From the NCBI GenBank assembly GCA_963787285.1, contig CAWBCM010000013.1, positions 62,001 to 126,000 of the forward strand: 64,000 nucleotides of DNA, read 5' to 3'. Both the position numbers and the translations under genes were made by a program. This stretch comes from JAHEJN01 sp963787285. Its GTDB lineage: Bacteria > Actinomycetota > Acidimicrobiia > Acidimicrobiales > JAHEJN01. Below the pieces are notes generated by a model, which saw only the letters and a list, made by a program, of their open reading frames with translations, was not told the origin of the DNA and did not search any database. How positions within the stretch are numbered: the first letter of the stretch is position 1; each line of letters starts with the position of its first letter. This document shows positions 58,845 to 64,000 of this stretch, piece by piece.

Positions 58845-60056
58845 GTGGCCGACTTCTTCCAGAACGGGAGCATCGCGACGCTTCACAATCTGCGGGGGCG
58901 CCAGGTCGAGTCCCTCGAACAGGAGATGTCCACCTGGTCCGAGCGAGCACCGATGGCGCTCGTCATACCCTCGCTGTTCGAGGAACTCCGTCGCCCGGCC
59001 CTCACCACGATCGTCGACGAGCTCTGCGAGGTCCCGTATCTCGAGGAGATCATCATCGGGCTCGATGCGGCCGACGCCGACGATTTCGCCGAGGCCCGGA
59101 CCTTCTTCTCCCGGCTGCCTCAGCGAACTCGCCTGGTGTGGAACGACGGACCACGCATGGGAGAGGTCCAGCGCGAGCTTCGAGAGGCCGGGCTGGCTCC
59201 GGAACTGGCCGGGAAGGGCCGCAATGTCTGGTATTGCCTGGGCTTCTTCCTGGCTTCGGCCCGCAGTCGAGTGGTGGCGATGCACGATGCCGACATCATC
59301 ACCTACGACCGCTCGATGTTGGCGCGACTCCTCTACCCCGTGGCCCATCCCACCTTCGGCTACGCCTTCTCGAAGGGGTACTACTACCGGTCCGGCGGCG
59401 GGACCATGAACGGACGGGTCGCGCGTCTGCTCGTGACGCCGCTGGTGCGCGCCCTGAGGGCCACTCTCGGGCCGAGCGACTACCTCGACTACGTCGATGC
59501 CTTCCGCTACCCGCTGGCCGGCGAATGCGCCATGCACGCCAACCTGGCCCTCACCCTTCGTATCCCGAGCGACTGGGGGCTCGAGATCGGGCTGTTGTCA
59601 GAAGTTCACCGTCGCTACACGAACGAACGCATCTGCCAGGTCGACATCGCCGATCTGTACGACCACAAACACCAGGACCTGTCGCCCGACGACCCGTCGG
59701 CGGGTCTGCACAAGATGTCGATCGACATCTCCAAGGCCATGTTTCGCAAGCTCGCGATCTCCGGAGCAGTCTTCTCGCCCGAGGTCTTCCGCACGATCAA
59801 GGCCTCGTACTATCGCACGGGACTCGACCTGGTCGACCACTACAACGCCGATGCGGTCATGAACGGCCTGCATCACGATCGTGACGGCGAGGAACGGGCC
59901 GTCGAGCTGTTCGCCCAGGCCATCATCGAGGCCGGCGAGCAGTTCCTCTCGAACCCCATGCAGACGCCGTTCATCCCCAGTTGGTCGCGTGTGTCGGGCG
60001 CGCTTCCCGGGCTGGCCGGGCGGTTGGTGGCCGCAGTCGAGGCCGACAATCCCTAG
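58845..60056 (+). CDS. glycosyltransferase, glucosyl-3-phosphoglycerate synthase-like
   Basis: A 403-residue GT-A glycosyltransferase similar to GpgS (GT81-type). ALVIPSLFEELRRPALTTIV leads the fold, MHDADIITYDRSML contains a DxD-like metal motif, and DYLDYVDAFRYPLAGECAMH with DWGLEIGLLSEVHRRYTNE are typical of the GpgS/mannosyl-3-phosphoglycerate group. The product would be glucosyl-3-phosphoglycerate, precursor of the compatible solute glucosylglycerate and of methylglucose lipopolysaccharides. GTG start at 58845. It converges on a GH13 phosphorylase, sharing the four bases CTAG as both stops, which supports a common pathway. Confidence 0.85.
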   Translation: MADFFQNGSIATLHNLRGRQVESLEQEMSTWSERAPMALVIPSLFEELRRPALTTIVDELCEVPYLEEIIIGLDAADADDFAEARTFFSRLPQRTRLVWNDGPRMGEVQRELREAGLAPELAGKGRNVWYCLGFFLASARSRVVAMHDADIITYDRSMLARLLYPVAHPTFGYAFSKGYYYRSGGGTMNGRVARLLVTPLVRALRATLGPSDYLDYVDAFRYPLAGECAMHANLALTLRIPSDWGLEIGLLSEVHRRYTNERICQVDIADLYDHKHQDLSPDDPSAGLHKMSIDISKAMFRKLAISGAVFSPEVFRTIKASYYRTGLDLVDHYNADAVMNGLHHDRDGEERAVELFAQAIIEAGEQFLSNPMQTPFIPSWSRVSGALPGLAGRLVAAVEADNP

Positions 60057-61819
60057 AGCAGCGGTTGGGCGTCCGGGCGGAGGTCGGCCGGGACGCGGTT
60101 GGTGAGCCACGCGCTGGCGTAGGGACCGAGCTCGATCGTGGTGTCGTCGGGTTCGATGCGGCGATGGGCGATCAGGTCGCACCAGTCGTGGTTGGCGATG
60201 AGGTTGAGGTCGTTCCGCGAGCAGCTCTGGGGTCGATCGGTCATGTTGTGCACGGCGAAGAGGCTCTGCTTACGGTCCTTGCTCTGGCGCCAGAACCCGA
60301 ACAGCGAGTCGGGGAGGTGGAGGGTGAACTGCACGGCGTTGGGGTGGAAGGCCGGTTGTTGACGGCGAATGCGCAGGAGGTGGGAGAGCCGGTCGAAGAC
60401 CTGGGCGCGGATCGTCTCGGGCCGATCGAGGTCCGCCGTGACGTCGGCGTCGGACAGCACGGCTCGATTCACCGCTCGATGGATGCCCGTCTTGTCGGCC
60501 GTCTTGCGGTCGTTCGGCGTGGCGAGGAAGCTGTGAATGTAGATGGCGGGGATGCCCTCGAGGCCGAGCACGATGGCGTGGGCACAGATGAATCTCGCGA
60601 TCTCGTCGCTCGGCTCCCGGCCGGGGAGCCCCGACAACAGGTCGAACAACGAGACGTTCAACTCGTAGGGCCGGGCGCTGGCCAGCCCCGAGGAGTAGAA
60701 CGAGTGCATGCCACCCCGCTCGTGAGCGACCTCGACGAGGGCATCGATCTGATCGTCGGTCAGGAGCTGCTCGGCCGGTCGCACCCCCATCCCGTCGTGG
60801 CTGGCCAGGAAGTTCAGATACGTGCAGTTCAACGGGGCCGGCGGCATGCTCATCATCCACCGGCGGAGCGTCTCGGCGGAACCGTGAAGGAGGGCGTGCA
60901 CGACCATCGGCGGCAGGCTGAAGTTGTAGATCATGTGGGCTTCGTCGCTGTCGCCGAAGTAGCTCAGGTTCTCGCGATTCGGCACATTGGTCTCGGTGAG
61001 GATCACCACCCTCGGGGCACGGAACTCGAGCAGGGTGTGCAGCAGCTTCACGATCTCGTGGGTCTCGGGCAGGTGCACGCAACTCGTTCCGAGCTCCTTC
61101 CAGATGTACGCCACGGCATCGAGGCGGAGGAAGCGGGTGCCGGAGCGGATGTAGAGGTCGGTGATGCGGAGGAACTCGAGCAACACTTCGGGATTGGCGA
61201 AGTCGACATCGACCTGGTCGGGGGAGAAGGTGCACCACACGTGCTGGACACCGGTGGGGGTGGGCACCTCACGGAGCAGTGGCTGGGCCCGTGGCCGCAC
61301 CACCGAGCTGTAGTCGGCGTCGGGATCACACACGATGAAGAACTCACGCCCGGGCTCCTCGCCGGCCCGGAACTGCCGGAACCACTCCGACTCGGCCGAC
61401 GTGTGATTCAAGATCAGGTCGACCATGAGGTTCGTCTCGTTCGCGATCGCCTCGACGTCAGCCCAGTCGCCGAGCCGTTGGGCCACCTGCGCATAGTCGA
61501 TCACCGAGAATCCGAAGTCGCTGCTCGACGGGAAGAACGGCAGGATGTGCACGGTCGAGACGGCCTCGGCCAGGCGTTCGGTCACGAACCGCCGCAGCGT
61601 GACGAGCGGGGTTTCGTCGGGGGCGACGAGGGTGTCGGCGTAGGTGATGCAGATCGCGTCCGACTCGTCCCAGAGTGGTGTTCGCTCGTGCGGTTCGAGC
61701 CCTTTCGGCTCACCGGCGGCGAGGTCGACGCCGATCGCCCGGGCACACGCGCGTGCCAATTCGACCGTGTCGTGATCGGGGTAGAGAACGTCGAGGTGGG
61801 CGCGTACGCGGTCGAGCAT
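60053..61819 (-). CDS. GH13 subfamily 18-like phosphorylase (glucosylglycerate or sucrose phosphorylase)
   Basis: A 588-residue glycoside-phosphorylase-like protein. STVHILPFFPSSSDFGFSVI, VDLILNHTSAESEWFRQFRA, TRFLRLDAVAYIWKELGTSC (nucleophile Asp), VILTETNVPNRENLSYFG (acid/base Glu) and NFLASHDGMGVRP (transition-state Asp) show an active GH13 site of the sucrose-phosphorylase group. A neighbouring GpgS-like gene makes glucosylglycerate phosphorylase the favoured specificity; sucrose or glucosylglycerol phosphorylase is possible. Stops of the two genes overlap (CTAG). Confidence 0.85.
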   Translation of the reverse strand: MLDRVRAHLDVLYPDHDTVELARACARAIGVDLAAGEPKGLEPHERTPLWDESDAICITYADTLVAPDETPLVTLRRFVTERLAEAVSTVHILPFFPSSSDFGFSVIDYAQVAQRLGDWADVEAIANETNLMVDLILNHTSAESEWFRQFRAGEEPGREFFIVCDPDADYSSVVRPRAQPLLREVPTPTGVQHVWCTFSPDQVDVDFANPEVLLEFLRITDLYIRSGTRFLRLDAVAYIWKELGTSCVHLPETHEIVKLLHTLLEFRAPRVVILTETNVPNRENLSYFGDSDEAHMIYNFSLPPMVVHALLHGSAETLRRWMMSMPPAPLNCTYLNFLASHDGMGVRPAEQLLTDDQIDALVEVAHERGGMHSFYSSGLASARPYELNVSLFDLLSGLPGREPSDEIARFICAHAIVLGLEGIPAIYIHSFLATPNDRKTADKTGIHRAVNRAVLSDADVTADLDRPETIRAQVFDRLSHLLRIRRQQPAFHPNAVQFTLHLPDSLFGFWRQSKDRKQSLFAVHNMTDRPQSCSRNDLNLIANHDWCDLIAHRRIEPDDTTIELGPYASAWLTNRVPADLRPDAQPLL

Positions 61820-61860
61820 GGTGAAGCCATCCGGGGGCGATGGAGCCCGATGGTAGAACC

Positions 61861-62535
61861 TCAGGCCTCGCGAGGGGCGACCAACCGCCGGACAGCCTCG
61901 GCGGTCACTTCGGCCCCTGCGCCTTCGTGCAGGTCGTGGCCGCCGCCCTCCACCACCGTGAGGCGAGCGTGCGGCAGCTTGGCGGCCAGGTACTCCATGC
62001 CTCCGATGAGCTGCGGCCGGTCCTCGGAGCCAACCACCAGCTCGACGGGCATGGTCAGCGAGTCCAGGCTCTCGATGACGACGGCATCATGCTGGAGGTT
62101 CATCTCCGCCACCGGCTCGGGAACACCGAAACGATGGGCGTTCCGGCGCGACATAGCGTTCCATGCCTCGCGTTTGGACGGGTCGCGGAACCCGGGCCCG
62201 GTGGCGAGTATGCACAATCCGGCGATCGACGGCCGCGTACGGGTGGCCGCCCAGGCCAGGCTGAGATAGCCGCCGAGCGAGTGACCCAGGAGGACGATGG
62301 GCGGCCCGGCGGTGCTGACCACCTCATCCAGGTCTTCGAGCACGCGGTCGCGGTCGTAGTCGCTCGCATTGGACGGGACCTCGCTCGTGCCGTGGCCCGG
62401 GAGATCCCACGTGATCACCGTGGCGCTCGACGAGAGCGCGCCGGCCAGCCGGTCGAAGGTGCGGTGGGTCGCACCGATCCCGTGGGTGCACACCACCGCC
62501 GGACCGGTCCCGGTCCGCTCGACGTGGACGCGCAT
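61861..62535 (-). CDS. alpha/beta hydrolase
   Basis: A 224-residue alpha/beta-fold hydrolase. VVCTHGIGATHRTFDRLAGA gives the oxyanion HG, VITWDLPGHGTSEVP the second strand, IVLLGHSLGGYLSLAWAATR the nucleophile elbow (Ser in GHSLGG), LVVGSEDRPQ the acid residue region and VEGGGHDLHEGAG the catalytic His. The ATG at 62535 is the natural start. It follows pntB by 5 bp, so they are probably one transcript. Substrate unknown. Confidence 0.88.
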   Translation of the reverse strand: MRVHVERTGTGPAVVCTHGIGATHRTFDRLAGALSSSATVITWDLPGHGTSEVPSNASDYDRDRVLEDLDEVVSTAGPPIVLLGHSLGGYLSLAWAATRTRPSIAGLCILATGPGFRDPSKREAWNAMSRRNAHRFGVPEPVAEMNLQHDAVVIESLDSLTMPVELVVGSEDRPQLIGGMEYLAAKLPHARLTVVEGGGHDLHEGAGAEVTAEAVRRLVAPREA

Positions 62536-62540
62536 GGCCC

Positions 62541-63914
62541 TCAGATGTCGGCCAGGGCCGTGGTGATGTCGTCGAGGCCGGCCTTGGCGTCGGCGAACAG
62601 CATGAGCGTGGAGTCCTGGTAGAAGAGCGGGTTGTCGATTCCTGCGAACCCGGGCGACAGGCTGCGCTTGATCACCACGGTGGTGGTCGCATGGTCGACG
62701 TCGAGGATGGGCATGCCGTAGATCGGGCTGGTCGAGTCGTCGCGAGCCGACGGGTTCACCACGTCGTTGGCCCCGACGACGAGCACGACGTCGGTGAGCG
62801 CGAACCGGGGGTTCGACTGGTCGAGGTCGAGGAGCGCCTCGTAGTCGATGTCGGCCTCGGCGAGCAGCACGTTCATATGTCCGGGCATGCGGCCGGCGAC
62901 GGGGTGGATCGCGTATTCGGTGGTGATGCCACGCGCTTCGAGCGCCCGGGCCAGGTCGCGCACCGCATGTTGGGCCTGGGCGACCGCCAGCCCGTACCCG
63001 GGCACCACGATCACACGATCGGCGTAGGCGAGGGCGATGGCGACATCCTCGGGCGTGGCCCGGTTCACCGGTTGGGTGCCGATGTCGGCTGCGGCGGCGC
63101 CGCCGTCGCCACCGAACCCGGAGAACAACACGTTGGCCAGCGTGCGGTTCATGGCCTCGCCCATCTGGAAGGTGAGGATGAGGCCGGCCGCGCCGACCAA
63201 GGCCCCGCCCACGATGAGAGCGAGATTGCTGATCGCGAAACCGGCCATGGCCGCAGCCACCCCCGAGAGCGAATTCAGCAACGAGATGACCACGGGCATG
63301 TCGGCTCCGCCGATGGGCAGTACCGCGGTGACGCCGACCACGAGGGCAAGAGCGCCGAGCAGCCAGTAGGGAAGCGCATCGTCGGATGCGACTCCCCACG
63401 CCGCGAGTCCGACGGCAACCGCAGCGAGCGTTGCGTTGAACGCGGTGCCGCCGGGCATCGCGACCGGTCGTCCGGTGATCACCCCTTTGAGCTTGCCGTA
63501 GGCGACGAAACTGCCCGAGAAGGTGACGGTGCCGATCGCGATCGACAGGGCCACCACGATCGATGTCTCGGTGTCGAAGACACCGCCGGACTGCTCGATC
63601 TCCGAGAGCGCCACGAGCACCGACGCGCCGCCGCCGAAGCCGTTGAACGCGGCCACGAGCTCGGGCATGGAGGTCATCTGCACTTTCAGCGCGAGGACGG
63701 CGCCGAGGGTGGCGCCCACGACGGCACCGCCGAGGATGATGGCCCACTTGACGTCGGAGTCGAGATCGATCAGCTCGTAGACCGTGACGGCGATGGCCAC
63801 GAACATGCCCAGAGCTGCGAACTGATTGCCGCGCCGGGCCGTTCGGGGGGAGCCGAGCCCCTTCAGACCGACGATGAACAAGACGCCAGCGGCCAGGTAG
63901 AGGAGGCGGATCAC
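62541..63914 (-). CDS. pntB: NAD(P) transhydrogenase subunit beta
   Basis: A 457-residue membrane subunit of the proton-translocating transhydrogenase that transfers hydride from NADH to NADP. The N-terminal half has about eight or nine transmembrane helices, and the C-terminal NADP-binding domain begins near residue 285 (VIVVPGYGLAVAQAQHAVRD, HPVAGRMPGHMNVLLAEADI, LVVGANDVVNPSARDDSTSP, VVIKRSLSPGFAGIDNPLFY). Starts with GTG at 63914, overlapping the pntA stop. Confidence 0.96.
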   Translation of the reverse strand: MIRLLYLAAGVLFIVGLKGLGSPRTARRGNQFAALGMFVAIAVTVYELIDLDSDVKWAIILGGAVVGATLGAVLALKVQMTSMPELVAAFNGFGGGASVLVALSEIEQSGGVFDTETSIVVALSIAIGTVTFSGSFVAYGKLKGVITGRPVAMPGGTAFNATLAAVAVGLAAWGVASDDALPYWLLGALALVVGVTAVLPIGGADMPVVISLLNSLSGVAAAMAGFAISNLALIVGGALVGAAGLILTFQMGEAMNRTLANVLFSGFGGDGGAAAADIGTQPVNRATPEDVAIALAYADRVIVVPGYGLAVAQAQHAVRDLARALEARGITTEYAIHPVAGRMPGHMNVLLAEADIDYEALLDLDQSNPRFALTDVVLVVGANDVVNPSARDDSTSPIYGMPILDVDHATTTVVIKRSLSPGFAGIDNPLFYQDSTLMLFADAKAGLDDITTALADI

Positions 63915-64000
63915 GAATCGGCCTTCGGTTTCCTCTTGAACATCTCCAGCATGCGATCGGTCACCAGGAACCCGCCGGCCACGTTCACCGCGGCGAACGC
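63911..64000 (-). CDS. pntA: NAD(P) transhydrogenase subunit alpha, C-terminal end (cut by window edge)
   Basis: The last 29 codons run from the window edge: AFAAVNVAGGFLVTDRMLEM, then a basic tail and stop TGA at 63911-63913. This is the typical end of the membrane-anchoring alpha subunit (or alpha-2 subunit if split), with VNVAGGFLVTDRML conserved. Translation couples to pntB by a GTGA overlap. Confidence 0.9.
   Translation of the reverse strand, partial: AFAAVNVAGGFLVTDRMLEMFKRKPKADS

Noticed and set aside
59981..62269. A long plus-strand frame opposite the GH13 phosphorylase
   Set aside because: Shadow of the minus-strand gene; no family motif.

Overview
The window is GC-rich chromosomal DNA of an actinobacterium, most likely from the class Acidimicrobiia or a relative. 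Supporting this are the gene order tRNA-Trp/secE/nusG/rplKA/rplJL/rpoBC, a Pup-free but clearly actinobacterial gene set (mycothiol-linked families, many acyl-CoA genes, a TIGR03084-type DinB/MDMPI protein), many GTG starts and GTGA/ATGA stop-start overlaps, and strong G/C preference at third codon positions. No mobile element, prophage, CRISPR array or rRNA operon was seen.

Layout. 1-9355: the 3' end of acetyl-CoA synthetase, a HAD/PNKP-type phosphatase, a YajQ protein, tRNA-Tyr and a lipoprotein GDPD. These are followed by an acetyl-chemistry block: a histone-deacetylase-family protein, a Pat-like CoA-ligase/GNAT fusion, an acetylpolyamine-amidohydrolase-like protein, an AhpD-like protein whose CxxC motif is written Cys-x-x-UGA, and a small GNAT. 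9462-23930: tRNA-Thr, tRNA-Met, tuf, an ECF sigma factor, tRNA-Trp and the secE-to-rpoC superoperon, closed by a strong terminator. 23966-35464: an operon with a MetE-like protein, a VOC protein, a CoA-transferase and a citrate-synthase-like protein; then cysS, a sulfatase, a haem/copper PHM-like lipoprotein, a TAP-like hydrolase, a mycothiol-dependent nitroreductase (Rv2466c) homologue with UGA in its CPWC site, and rpmB-rpmG. 35487-47746: an HD protein, enoyl-CoA hydratase, a duplicated zinc-peptidase lipoprotein, and a leftward acyl-CoA catabolic operon (biotin-dependent carboxylase beta and alpha, AtuA-like, TetR, acyl-CoA dehydrogenase, NMO-like, SDR). 47821-64000: a DinB-like protein, hemolysin III, two ABC exporter systems, a sugar nucleotidyltransferase, msrA, a TPM protein with PspA, a glucosyl-3-phosphoglycerate-synthase-like enzyme facing a GH13 phosphorylase, a hydrolase, and pntB/pntA.

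The most notable observation is two independent selenoprotein candidates. In each, a single in-frame UGA stands exactly where a redox-active cysteine is expected (CxxU-xxxH in the AhpD-like protein, U-P-W-C in the Rv2466c-like protein), the same frame continues as homologous protein, and a hairpin follows the UGA. The selenocysteine machinery genes are not in the window, so this remains a prediction. A second theme is reversible acetylation: acetyl-CoA synthetase lies close to a Pat-like acetyltransferase and two deacetylase-superfamily proteins.

Caution on sequence quality: rpoC has a one-base frameshift near 20236, the Rv2466c-like gene one near 34675, and the carboxylase region (about 43.5-47.4 kb) is full of indels although protein similarity and gene lengths are preserved. 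These look more like uncorrected sequencing errors than decay, but decay of the carboxylase genes cannot be excluded from the sequence alone.
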